A stretch of DNA of 6,591 bases from NCBI GenBank assembly GCA_016763915.1, contig JAESSX010000263.1:1-6591 (forward strand). Reading direction: 5' to 3'. Under the pieces are notes generated by a model, which ran no database searches, was not told the DNA's origin, and worked only from the letters and a program-made list of their open reading frames with translations. The stretch comes from Rhodospirillales bacterium. GTDB taxonomy: Bacteria; Pseudomonadota; Alphaproteobacteria; Rhodospirillales_A; Casp-alpha2. How positions within the stretch are numbered: position 1 is the stretch's first letter; the number at the start of each line of letters is the position of its first letter. Positions 1 to 6,475 of the stretch are shown one piece after another. The translations under genes and the position numbers were made by a program.

Positions 1-441
1 GCGGCGGCGGTGTCGCTTGCCAACCAGATCGGCCCCCAGCCGGTACTGCCGCTGGGGCCGATTTTCGAAGGGCTTCGGGAGGCGCCGAGTGATTTCCGGA
101 ATCTGTGGATTTACCTGATGCTGTTTTCGACCCTGCTGCCGACGGCGGCGCATGGGGTGGCGGGGCTGGCGGCGGTGGCGCTGGCATTTATGAAAATGGT
201 GTTCGACGCGGTCTGGGAATCAAAGGCGTTTATCGACACGGACGGGAAGGACGCGGCCAAGGACAATACTGTGCGCTTAAGGTACCCGGCGCTGGGGGCG
301 CTGGGGGTGACGGGGTTGGTGTTCCTGTTGAGTCTGCTCTGGTGGGGGTTTCCGAAGTTGGCGGCGCCGTTCGCGTGGTTCGGCTCATTGCTGCTTGCCG
401 TGGCCGAGGGGGCGGACGGTTTGGTGCGGTGGTTGTTCTGA
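1..441 (+). CDS. C-terminal part of an unrecognised integral membrane protein (5' end outside window)
   Basis: The reading frame is open from base 1 to the TGA at 439-441. A GTG at 10 could be a start, but the frame is open upstream of it and no Shine-Dalgarno is visible, so this is more likely the tail of a longer protein. Counting from that GTG, hydrophobic segments lie at about residues 33-61 (long enough for one long or two short helices, with an internal Pro44 and His48), 95-113 (ends in a Trp-Trp-Gly) and 120-138, so the segment has three or four membrane spans. A polar loop of about 30 residues, with acidic and basic residues and the string DTDGKD, separates the first two groups. No catalytic motif is visible and I do not recognise the family. 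Codon use is odd: 10 of 13 glycines are GGG, whereas the two complete genes downstream mostly use GGC. The 153-nt gap and promoter-like sequence after it suggest it is not cotranscribed with the next gene. Confidence 0.7.
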   Translation, partial: AAAVSLANQIGPQPVLPLGPIFEGLREAPSDFRNLWIYLMLFSTLLPTAAHGVAGLAAVALAFMKMVFDAVWESKAFIDTDGKDAAKDNTVRLRYPALGALGVTGLVFLLSLLWWGFPKLAAPFAWFGSLLLAVAEGADGLVRWLF

Positions 442-478
442 CCATCGGCCAGCATCTGTTTTAGGCCCCCATTCCGGC

Positions 479-484
479 TATAAT
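479..484 (+). promoter_or_regulatory. Possible -10 hexamer in the gap before the coiled-coil gene
   Basis: The gap 442-594 is AT-richer than its surroundings and holds a perfect TATAAT. No good -35 box stands 16-18 bp upstream (the best window reads CTGTTT) and there is no extended -10 TG. A second weak option is GTGACA at 497-502 (5/6 to TTGACA) with only a poor -10 (TGTATG, 521-526) after an 18-bp spacer. A promoter for the coiled-coil gene somewhere in this gap is likely; its exact position is not decided by the sequence. Confidence 0.3.
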
Positions 485-500
485 TACCAATATATTGTGA

Positions 501-538
501 CAAACACCCCATTTACCTACTGTATGTTGGGGTGTATG
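501..538. repeat. Imperfect inverted repeat upstream of the coiled-coil gene (possible operator or RNA hairpin)
   Basis: The arm CAAACACCCCA (501-511) pairs with TGGGGTGTATG (528-538) at 10 of 11 positions, with a 16-nt spacer. The inner eight pairs are unbroken. An adjoining 8-bp palindrome ATGATCAT (536-543) overlaps the right arm. No run of T follows, so a Rho-independent terminator for the upstream gene is unlikely. The position, 57 nt before the chosen start codon and next to promoter-like hexamers, fits a repressor or activator site, or a hairpin in the 5' leader. Confidence 0.4.
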
Positions 539-582
539 ATCATGGCTGTCCCTGGGCAAACGAACAAAAACAAACACATATT

Positions 583-589
583 GGGGCGG
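583..589 (+). promoter_or_regulatory. Ribosome binding site that supports the ATG at 595
   Basis: GGGGCGG ends 5 nt before ATG 595. The frame is also open to a GTG at 532, which would add 21 residues, including the only cysteine. That GTG lies inside the inverted repeat and has no purine-rich site at a suitable distance. The added peptide also looks unlike coding sequence of this genome. I therefore prefer 595. Confidence 0.55.
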
Positions 590-594
590 CAGGC

Positions 595-3500
595 ATGGCC
601 GAAAAACAAGGCAGCGGCGCGAAGGCGGGGAAACCGGTAGAACCGGAACACGATCCGCTTGATCTTCCGCCGGGCGGCGCGGCGGCAAAGCCCGAAGACG
701 GGCCCGAGGGGGCCGTGTTCGCGGGCGGCGATGCGTGGAAACAGCCTCTTTTGCTGCGGGTCCGGTTTTACTCCCTGGTTGGCCTGCTGGTCAGCGCGGC
801 CTGGGTTTGGGGCGTTTATGATTACGTCGAAGGCGTTTTCGGCTGGGCCAACCTGGGTGAACTGCTGCCGCACGAAGTCGGCGGGCTTGCCGCCGGCGCC
901 TTCACGCCGCTGGCGTTGCTGTGGATGGTGATCGCCTTTTGGGAACGCGGGCAAAGCCTGAAACGCGATACCGAGTCCCTGCGCTGGCATTTGCGGCGTT
1001 TGATTTATCCTTCCGACAAGGCGGAAACACGCATCGGCGAAATCACCGAGAGCCTGCGCCGCCAGTCCCGTGACCTGAGCCAGGCGTCGGAGGAAGCCCT
1101 CAAGCGGGGGGAAAAGGCAAGCGCCCTGGTGCATCAGCGCACCCTGGAACTGTCCCGGGTATCCGAAGACGCCGATTTGCGCGCCCATGCCATTGCCGAA
1201 GCGTTACGCAACCAGACCGCCGAGCTGGAAACCGTATCGGAGCGTGCCGCCGAGCGGGCGCGCGAAACCGGCGATGTGCTCAACCTGCGCACCCGCGACC
1301 TGACCGTCAGTTCCGACCGGGCCTCGGCGCGGGTCGAGGATCTTTCGGAAATTCTCCTCCGCCGCACCGGTGAACTGATGGAGGCCGCCGACAACGCGGC
1401 GGCGCGCACACACGAGTCGGCGGACGCCCTGAAAGCCCGCAGCGACCACCTGGGCGCGGTGTCGGTGGAAGTCGCCGGCCGCGTCGATCAGGCCGGCGAT
1501 GCGCTGGGCCAGCGGGTCGAGGTCCTGCGCCAGTCGATTGATGGCGCCGTATCAAATATGGAGGACGGCGCCGAACAGGCGGGCGAGACCATTGAGTTGC
1601 GGATTGCGGCGCTTCGGGCGCAGACCGATGAGACGGTTGCCGCGGTCCGGGACGGCACCGAACAGGTCGGCGAGACCGTGCAGGATCATATTGAGGTCCT
1701 GAGGCAGTCGGCGGAAGAAACCGTTACCGTCATCGAGCACGGCACCGAACGGACGGGGCAGGCTGTTGAACACCGTATGGCCGCCCTTAAGGCGCAGGCC
1801 GACGATACGGTTGCGGCCGTCCGCAACGGTATCGAAAAAGCGGGCGAGACCGTGCACCAGCATATCGAGGCCCTGAAGCAGTCGGCGGATGAAGCCGCCT
1901 CGGGCATCGAGGACGGCGCCGGACGGGCGGGCGAAGCCACCCAGCGGCACATTCGGGCGATGCGGTCCTCGGCGGAAGAATCCGTGTCCATGATCCAGGA
2001 CGGTGTGGCCGAGGCCGGCGAGGCGCTGGGTCAGCGGATCGAGTCTCTGGAAGTCACGGCGGAAAATTCCATTTCCGTCGTGCGCGCCGGTTCCGAAAAC
2101 CTTAAAGGTCACATCCGCGACATGAACCAACAAACGGAACTGGCGTCGGGCCAGGCCGGCGTCATGCGCGAAACCCTGCGCAATCAGCAGGACGCCCTGG
2201 CCGCGACCGCCGAGAGGGTTGAGGTCAAAACCTCGGAAATCGAGGTTAATCTGGCGCGCCAGTCCGATGCCCTGAACCACACGTCGGATGCCGTAACCGT
2301 ACTCCTTCACGCCATGAGCGAAGAATTGAAGGAACAATCCCAGGGGCTGACGGTGACGGTTGAGGCGGCCACGGAGAAAGTGCGCGGCGCGGGCGACGCC
2401 TTCCGGCAACAGGCGCGCGATGTCAACGAACTGGCGCAGCAGACGGCGGCCGGCGCGGATAGCGTGGGCGACCGGCTGAAACAAAGCGGCCTTGATCTTA
2501 ACCGGATTTCGGAACAGGTTCTGGCCAAGGTGGATCTGGCCGGCGAGCAGATCAAGGCGCGCTCGGCGGACCTGTCACAATCCGCCGATCACGCCATCGG
2601 CGAAGTCGGCAAGGTCGGCGATGTTCTGGGCGAACGCGCCGATGCCCTGGCCCAAATCGCCAATCAGAGCGTGCTCAGGATCGGCGCTGTCGGCGACGCG
2701 CTCGGCCAGAGGAGCCATGAAATTTCGCAAGCCTCGGAAAAGGCGGGCGGACAGATCAGCGAACTGGCCGAAGCCCTGCAGAAACATTCGGCCGACCTGA
2801 GCCGGATTTCCGGGCGCGGCGCCGCCGATGTGGGGCTGGTCCGCCAAGCCCTGAAGCAGGCCGCCACCGATCTCGATTCCTCGTCCGGGATGGCCGTCCA
2901 GGTGGTCGAAGCCTTCCGCAAGCATCTCGATGAAATCGGCGGCACGTCCGAATCCGCCACGCTGAGGCTTCAGGAACTGGGTAACCTGGTCAACGACCGG
3001 GCCCAGGATTTGAGCCAGGTCACCGCCAAGGCCACGGGCGAAGTCGAAGGCATGTCCCGCTTGCTGGACGACCGCACGCAACGGCTGGTGCAGACGTCCG
3101 CGCGCGCCGCCAAAATGATGCTGAACACCGGCCGGGTGATGAACCAACGCGCCGGTGAACTGGATACGGCCGGTGAGCGGGCCGGGGAAAAATTGCGCAC
3201 CTTCGGCGAGGATATGCGACGCTCCTTGACGGAAGTGGTGGAAACGTCGGACGGGGCCGCGGGAAAAATGCGCGACGTGGCCGAAATCCTGACCCGCACA
3301 TCCGAGTCCCTGGGCCAGTCCGGCGACAAGGCCGTTATCGATGTCGACAAGGCCGGCGCCGCCTTTGTCCAACGGTCACGCGACCTTGAGGTCAGCGCCG
3401 ATCGCGCGGCGCAGTTGCTGTCGCTGGTGACCGAGGTCATGCATCGCCAATCCGATGATTTGACCCAGGTCAGCAGCCAGGCGTCACAGCAGATCGATGC

Positions 3501-5265
3501 CGTCGGCGGAATACTGGAAAGACGCTCACTAGAACTCGAAGATATCTCCATCCGTACCGCCGAGCGCCTGAAGGCGGTCGACGGGGAACTGGCAAAAAAT
3601 ACCGAGCATCTCGGCGCGGCATCGGATATGGCCGTCACCCGGGTCGGCAACGTCACCGCGGCCTTGGAGACCGGCGCCATCGAGCTGTCGCAATCCGCCG
3701 AAACCGCGGTGGCCGATATCACCCAGGTCAGCGAACAGATGCGCGAGCATGTCGAAGCGGCGACCGGGGAATCGGCCCGCGCCGCGGAAAACCTGAGAGG
3801 CATAGCGGTTTCGCTGTCCGGTCATGTCGGGGAACTGAACTCCTCGCTGGATCAGGCGCGGGACCGTTTCAACGACGTCAGCGGTCTTCTCGGGCGCAGT
3901 ACCCAGGAAATAACCCTGACCTACAATACCGCGACCAAGCATGTCCGCTCGTTTGCCGACGCCCTGCACCAGCAGGCCACCGGGTTGACCGATGTGTCCA
4001 ACAAGGCGTCCCTGGATATGGACCGGCTCGGCGAAAGGTTGCAGGCCCGCGCCCAGGAGGTCAGCCGGAATTCCGACGAAGCGTCGAAATCCATTTCCCA
4101 GACGGCGGATCAGCTTCAGCGCCACGGACACAATATGTCCATGGTTTCGGAAAAAGCGCTGTCCCAGATGGAAGCCCTGAGCATCGACCTGCAGAACAAT
4201 TATGAACAATTGGGGGTGATGTCGGAATCGGCCAGTACCGGCCTGAGAAACGCCGGCCAGGATATCGGCAACCGGTTGCGGGAATTGGAGGCCATCGAAA
4301 AACGCTCGGCCGCGACCATCGAGCAGACCGCCGACAATATAAGCCACCAAACGGACATGCTCAAAAATTCGTCGGAGGAGGCCGTTTCCCGCCTGTCGCG
4401 GGTCGGCGAATCGCTGACCCAGCGCTCGGCCGAAGCGACGGTGGCCTCGGACCTTAACGCCGCCAAACTGACCAAGGTCATCGAGACCTTCCGCGCCCAG
4501 ACCCTAAGCGTCAACGAGGAGGCCGAGCAAGTGTCCTCCACCTTGGGCGGAGCAACGGAATCCCTGCAACGCCAGCTGTCGGCCATGGGGGCCACCTACA
4601 GCCAGGCCGAAAGCGGGGTGAAAGCGCTCAGCCAGGCGCTGGCGCGGCGCGCCGGTGAGCTCGGCAGCGTCACCGAAGTCGCCCTGGGCAAGGTCGCCGC
4701 CTGGGACCAGCGGGTGAAAAGCCATTCCGATGCCCTGACGCGGGTGACCGCCACGGTGGCCCAGAATGCGTCGCAGGTCAGCCAATCGCTGGATTATCAG
4801 ACCACGGAAATGCGCAAGGCCTCGAACGAAGCCAATGCCCTTCTGAAAGCCCTGAAAGGGCGCATGGAGGAATCCGGTGTAAAGGATTTCATCCATCAGT
4901 CGAGTTTCATTTCCGAACGCCTGCAATCCATCGCCGTCGATATGAGCCGGGTTCTGGAAACCCAGATTACCGAGGACGACTGGCGCCGGTTCACCCGGGG
5001 CGAGAAGGGGGTCTTCGTGCGCAAGATGCTGGGCTTCCGCGAAAAGGCCCGATTGGGCGCGATTCGCGACAAGTACCAGCAAGACGGCGAATTCCGCGAA
5101 TACGTCAACCGCTACTTCACCGAATTCGAGGTCATGCTCGGCGAAGCCAAGAAACGCGATCAGGAAGGCATGCTCAAGGGCATCTTCCTGTCGTCGGATA
5201 TCGGCAAGGTTTACATGCTGCTGTCCCAGGCCATGGGCCGTGACATTCTTGCGCCGGACGTTTGA
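595..5265 (+). CDS. Giant membrane-anchored coiled-coil protein, polar-scaffold type (GPR/RgsE/TipN-like architecture), 1556 aa
   Basis: What is seen: residues 1-50 are Gly/Pro/Glu/Lys-rich and probably disordered. Two transmembrane helices follow at about 58-78 and 98-116, joined by a short loop. Arg55 and Arg57 before the first helix, and Arg118/Lys123/Arg124 after the second, predict both ends in the cytoplasm. Residues 129-1423 are 51 contiguous helical repeats (described separately). Residues 1424-1556 form a distinct C-terminal domain with a Trp-Arg-Arg-Phe and GEKGVF stretch near 1463-1474, an acidic/aromatic helix (YFTEFEVML, 1507-1515) and a final SDIGKVYMLLSQAMGR. By eye there is no proline between 140 and 1553 and no cysteine in the protein. 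What is known: Agrobacterium GPR, Sinorhizobium RgsE and Caulobacter TipN are alphaproteobacterial pole or growth-zone scaffolds with N-terminal membrane helices and very long coiled coils; automatic annotation often labels such proteins apolipoprotein-like or kinesin-like. What is inferred: this protein is a cytoplasmic rod tethered to the inner membrane that helps mark or build a pole. Chemoreceptor identity is less likely, because there is no periplasmic sensor domain and no receptor hairpin tip. ctaA follows 17 nt after the stop. Confidence 0.85.
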   Translation: MAEKQGSGAKAGKPVEPEHDPLDLPPGGAAAKPEDGPEGAVFAGGDAWKQPLLLRVRFYSLVGLLVSAAWVWGVYDYVEGVFGWANLGELLPHEVGGLAAGAFTPLALLWMVIAFWERGQSLKRDTESLRWHLRRLIYPSDKAETRIGEITESLRRQSRDLSQASEEALKRGEKASALVHQRTLELSRVSEDADLRAHAIAEALRNQTAELETVSERAAERARETGDVLNLRTRDLTVSSDRASARVEDLSEILLRRTGELMEAADNAAARTHESADALKARSDHLGAVSVEVAGRVDQAGDALGQRVEVLRQSIDGAVSNMEDGAEQAGETIELRIAALRAQTDETVAAVRDGTEQVGETVQDHIEVLRQSAEETVTVIEHGTERTGQAVEHRMAALKAQADDTVAAVRNGIEKAGETVHQHIEALKQSADEAASGIEDGAGRAGEATQRHIRAMRSSAEESVSMIQDGVAEAGEALGQRIESLEVTAENSISVVRAGSENLKGHIRDMNQQTELASGQAGVMRETLRNQQDALAATAERVEVKTSEIEVNLARQSDALNHTSDAVTVLLHAMSEELKEQSQGLTVTVEAATEKVRGAGDAFRQQARDVNELAQQTAAGADSVGDRLKQSGLDLNRISEQVLAKVDLAGEQIKARSADLSQSADHAIGEVGKVGDVLGERADALAQIANQSVLRIGAVGDALGQRSHEISQASEKAGGQISELAEALQKHSADLSRISGRGAADVGLVRQALKQAATDLDSSSGMAVQVVEAFRKHLDEIGGTSESATLRLQELGNLVNDRAQDLSQVTAKATGEVEGMSRLLDDRTQRLVQTSARAAKMMLNTGRVMNQRAGELDTAGERAGEKLRTFGEDMRRSLTEVVETSDGAAGKMRDVAEILTRTSESLGQSGDKAVIDVDKAGAAFVQRSRDLEVSADRAAQLLSLVTEVMHRQSDDLTQVSSQASQQIDAVGGILERRSLELEDISIRTAERLKAVDGELAKNTEHLGAASDMAVTRVGNVTAALETGAIELSQSAETAVADITQVSEQMREHVEAATGESARAAENLRGIAVSLSGHVGELNSSLDQARDRFNDVSGLLGRSTQEITLTYNTATKHVRSFADALHQQATGLTDVSNKASLDMDRLGERLQARAQEVSRNSDEASKSISQTADQLQRHGHNMSMVSEKALSQMEALSIDLQNNYEQLGVMSESASTGLRNAGQDIGNRLRELEAIEKRSAATIEQTADNISHQTDMLKNSSEEAVSRLSRVGESLTQRSAEATVASDLNAAKLTKVIETFRAQTLSVNEEAEQVSSTLGGATESLQRQLSAMGATYSQAESGVKALSQALARRAGELGSVTEVALGKVAAWDQRVKSHSDALTRVTATVAQNASQVSQSLDYQTTEMRKASNEANALLKALKGRMEESGVKDFIHQSSFISERLQSIAVDMSRVLETQITEDDWRRFTRGEKGVFVRKMLGFREKARLGAIRDKYQQDGEFREYVNRYFTEFEVMLGEAKKRDQEGMLKGIFLSSDIGKVYMLLSQAMGRDILAPDV
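1504..2025 (+). repeat. Block of six 29-residue (87-bp) units with alternating A/B types
   Basis: Six consecutive units (residues 304-477) are four residues longer than the rest of the rod and carry a Gly at unit position 22, often as Asp-Gly. Their order is A B A B A A'. The two B units (1591-1677 and 1765-1851) share 19 of 29 residues by hand alignment, while B1 and the next-door A unit share 10 of 29. This points to duplication of a 58-residue (174-bp) pair. The 29-residue period (one heptad plus two hendecads, eight turns) gives 3.625 residues per turn, close to an unsupercoiled helix. Confidence 0.75.
2926..2988 (+). repeat. Single 21-residue unit interrupting the 25-residue period
   Basis: Residues 778-798 form one short unit between two perfectly periodic runs. 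It is four residues shorter than its neighbours, equal to three plain heptads, so the hydrophobic register continues. It lies near the middle of the rod and could be a local change of supercoil. The missing four residues appear to come from the first half of the unit, since the Ser-Glu-Ser-Ala segment and what follows align with positions 12-15 onward of ordinary units. Confidence 0.65.
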
Positions 5266-5282
5266 TTCCTTATTCTGTCGGC

Positions 5283-6326
5283 ATGCCATCCGAACATAGA
5301 AAACCCGTTGCCGTCTGGCTGTTGTCCGTCTGCGCCCTGATTTTTTTCATGATCGTGCTCGGCGGCGTTACCCGCCTGACCGAATCGGGGTTGTCCATGG
5401 TCAACTGGCATCCGGTCACCGGATGGCTGCCGCCTTTGGACCCGGCGGCCTGGGAGCAGGTTTTCGCCGATTACCGGCAATCCCCCGAATACCGCAAGGT
5501 CAACGCCGGCATGACCGTGGCGGAATTCCAATCCATTTTCTGGCTGGAATATCTGCACCGGCTTCTGGGCCGCCTCGTCGGGATCGCGTTTTTCGTTCCC
5601 ATGATGGTGTTTGCGTTCAAGCGATGGATCAGCGGCGCGTTGCTGGGCAAAGTGATCGGACTTTTCATTCTCGGCGGTCTGCAGGGCTTGTTGGGCTGGT
5701 ACATGGTGAAAAGCGGCCTGGTCGACCGGCCCGATGTCAGCCAGTACCGGCTGGCCGCGCACCTCGGCCTGGCGCTGGTTATCCTCGCCGCTATCGAGTG
5801 GGTGGCTCTGGGCTTGTTGAAACCGGACCCGGGCGGAGACGCCGGGAACAGGCGCTTGAGGCACGGGGCCTGGGCCTTGCTGGGCCTGGTTGGCGTGACC
5901 ATTATTTCCGGCGCCTTCGTCGCCGGACTGGATGCCGGACACGTCTATAACACCTTCCCGCTGATGGACGGCGAGCTGATCCCCGAGGGACTCGGCGATC
6001 TCACGCCGCCGTACCTCAATGTTTTTGAAAATATCATGACCGTGCAGTTCGATCACCGGTTGCTGGCGATGAGCGTTCTGATTTCGGTAGGAATATTCTG
6101 GTGGCGCACCACCAAAGCCCGTTTGACGCCCTCGCAGCGGCTGGCCGCCCGGGCGCTGATGGCGGTTTGCCTGGTTCAGGTGGGTCTTGGCATATCGACC
6201 CTGGTGCTGGTTGTGCCGGTCCCGCTGGCGGCTTTGCACCAGGCGGGCGCCGTTACCTTGCTGGCCGTCACCGTCTGGCTGGCGCATGAATTACGTCCGC
6301 CCCGGCAACCGGGGGATGGTTATTAA
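5283..6326 (+). CDS. ctaA: Heme A synthase (CtaA/Cox15 family), 347 aa
   Basis: CtaA is an inner-membrane enzyme that oxidises the C8 methyl of heme O to a formyl group, giving heme A for aa3-type cytochrome oxidase. The family signatures are all present: GGVTRLTESGLSM (27-39) followed by W42, P44 and a PPL at 50-52; EYLHRLLGRLVG (89-100); AAHLGLAL (158-165); AGLDAGHVYNTFPLMDG (214-230); QFDHRLLAM (255-263); and LHQAG (318-322). The four expected heme-binding histidines are H92, H160, H258 and H319. About eight hydrophobic segments fit the eight-helix fold, and 347 residues is a normal length. The Bacillus-type extracellular cysteine pair is absent, so this is the Cox15-like class usual in alphaproteobacteria. 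The start ATG is 17 nt after the preceding stop with no clear Shine-Dalgarno, so translation may depend on coupling. A TTG at 5262 overlapping that stop would add seven residues but has no better site. No other cytochrome oxidase genes are visible in the window. Confidence 0.95.
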   Translation: MPSEHRKPVAVWLLSVCALIFFMIVLGGVTRLTESGLSMVNWHPVTGWLPPLDPAAWEQVFADYRQSPEYRKVNAGMTVAEFQSIFWLEYLHRLLGRLVGIAFFVPMMVFAFKRWISGALLGKVIGLFILGGLQGLLGWYMVKSGLVDRPDVSQYRLAAHLGLALVILAAIEWVALGLLKPDPGGDAGNRRLRHGAWALLGLVGVTIISGAFVAGLDAGHVYNTFPLMDGELIPEGLGDLTPPYLNVFENIMTVQFDHRLLAMSVLISVGIFWWRTTKARLTPSQRLAARALMAVCLVQVGLGISTLVLVVPVPLAALHQAGAVTLLAVTVWLAHELRPPRQPGDGY

Positions 6327-6337
6327 CGCAACATTTA
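6323..6337 (+). promoter_or_regulatory. CtrA-like half-perfect site (TTAA-N7-TTTA)
   Basis: TTAA at 6323-6326 overlaps the ctaA stop codon and is followed by 7 nt and TTTA, giving 7 of 8 matches to the alphaproteobacterial CtrA consensus TTAA-N7-TTAA. It stands about 140 nt before the last gene. A single near-match in this AT-richer stretch can easily arise by chance. Confidence 0.2.
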
Positions 6338-6389
6338 CCCGAACCCGTTTATGGTCTGCGACCGTCAAAATAGGCGAAGGGCTTCTACT

Positions 6390-6440
6390 ATGCCAAAAGG
6401 ATGGTTTAAGATGATCCAGTCATTTCAATCAAACCCCTGA
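6390..6440 (+). CDS. Possible 16-residue leader ORF
   Basis: ATG 6390 opens a short frame reading MPKGWFKMIQSFQSNP and ending in TGA at 6438-6440. A GAAGGG (6376-6381) sits 8 nt upstream, a better ribosome site than those of the two complete genes. The stop codon lies in the small hairpin at 6434-6446, 35 nt before the start of the next gene. The peptide has one Trp but no run of one amino acid as in classic attenuator leaders, and I do not recognise it. It could be a regulatory leader, a small protein or chance. Confidence 0.3.
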   Translation: MPKGWFKMIQSFQSNP

Positions 6441-6446
6441 AAGGGG
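6434..6446 (+). other. Small GC hairpin upstream of the DHH-type gene
   Basis: CCCCT (6434-6438) pairs perfectly with AGGGG (6442-6446) around a GAA loop, 29 nt before the start codon of the last gene. The following bases are G-rich with no T run, so it is not a standard terminator. It contains the stop codon of the 16-residue ORF. Confidence 0.4.
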
Positions 6447-6475
6447 GGCGGGAAGTAAAGTGAAGGTATGAAATT

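Larger units (their letters stand above)
979..4863 (+). repeat. 51-unit in-frame helical repeat array (44 x 25 aa, 6 x 29 aa, 1 x 21 aa)
   Basis: Residues 129-1423 divide without remainder: seven 25-residue units (nt 979-1503), six 29-residue units (1504-2025), twelve 25-residue units (2026-2925), one 21-residue unit (2926-2988), then twenty-five 25-residue units (2989-4863). In the 25-residue unit, position 1 is Leu/Val/Met/Ile/Phe, 4 is often Arg/His/Gln, 5 is small or Ser/Thr, 8 is Leu or similar, 12 is commonly Ser/Ala, 15 is usually Ala, 19 is Val/Ile/Leu and 22 is often hydrophobic. Core spacing is 4-3-4-3-4-3-4, that is, two heptads plus one hendecad. The units are diverged at DNA level (75-bp period), so this is an old protein repeat, not a satellite. 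The total is 1295 residues over about 362 helical turns, 3.58 residues per turn. Confidence 0.85.

Noticed and set aside
447..467. GGCC pair around a T-rich loop as a terminator of the first gene
   Set aside because: The stem is only four pairs and no T run follows the second arm.
532..594. Upstream GTG start for the coiled-coil gene
   Set aside because: It lies within the inverted repeat, lacks a ribosome site and adds an unlikely peptide; ATG 595 has a plausible site.
2970..3803. Long open frames on the - strand across the coiled-coil gene (also 1552-2484, 2575-3372, 3529-4350, 4504-5289)
   Set aside because: They are mirror frames of a GC-rich, low-stop coding region; their translations are Arg/Ser/Ala- or Gly/Phe-rich with no recognisable domain, and the + strand frame explains the sequence fully.
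979..4863. CRISPR array or DNA satellite because of the 75/87-bp periodicity
   Set aside because: The period is an in-frame protein repeat with strongly diverged DNA between units; there are no identical direct repeats with unique spacers.
595..5265. Methyl-accepting chemotaxis protein
   Set aside because: Two membrane helices and a long coiled coil are superficially similar, but there is no sizeable periplasmic sensor, no conserved receptor hairpin tip, and the 25-residue period differs from receptor heptads.
5211..6287. 358-codon open frame on the - strand over ctaA
   Set aside because: It lies opposite an unmistakable heme A synthase and its translation is a Gln/His/Arg-rich shadow sequence.
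6300..6314. Six-bp GC hairpin (CCCCGG/CCGGGG, loop CAA) at the end of ctaA as a terminator
   Set aside because: It is inside the coding region and is not followed by a T run.
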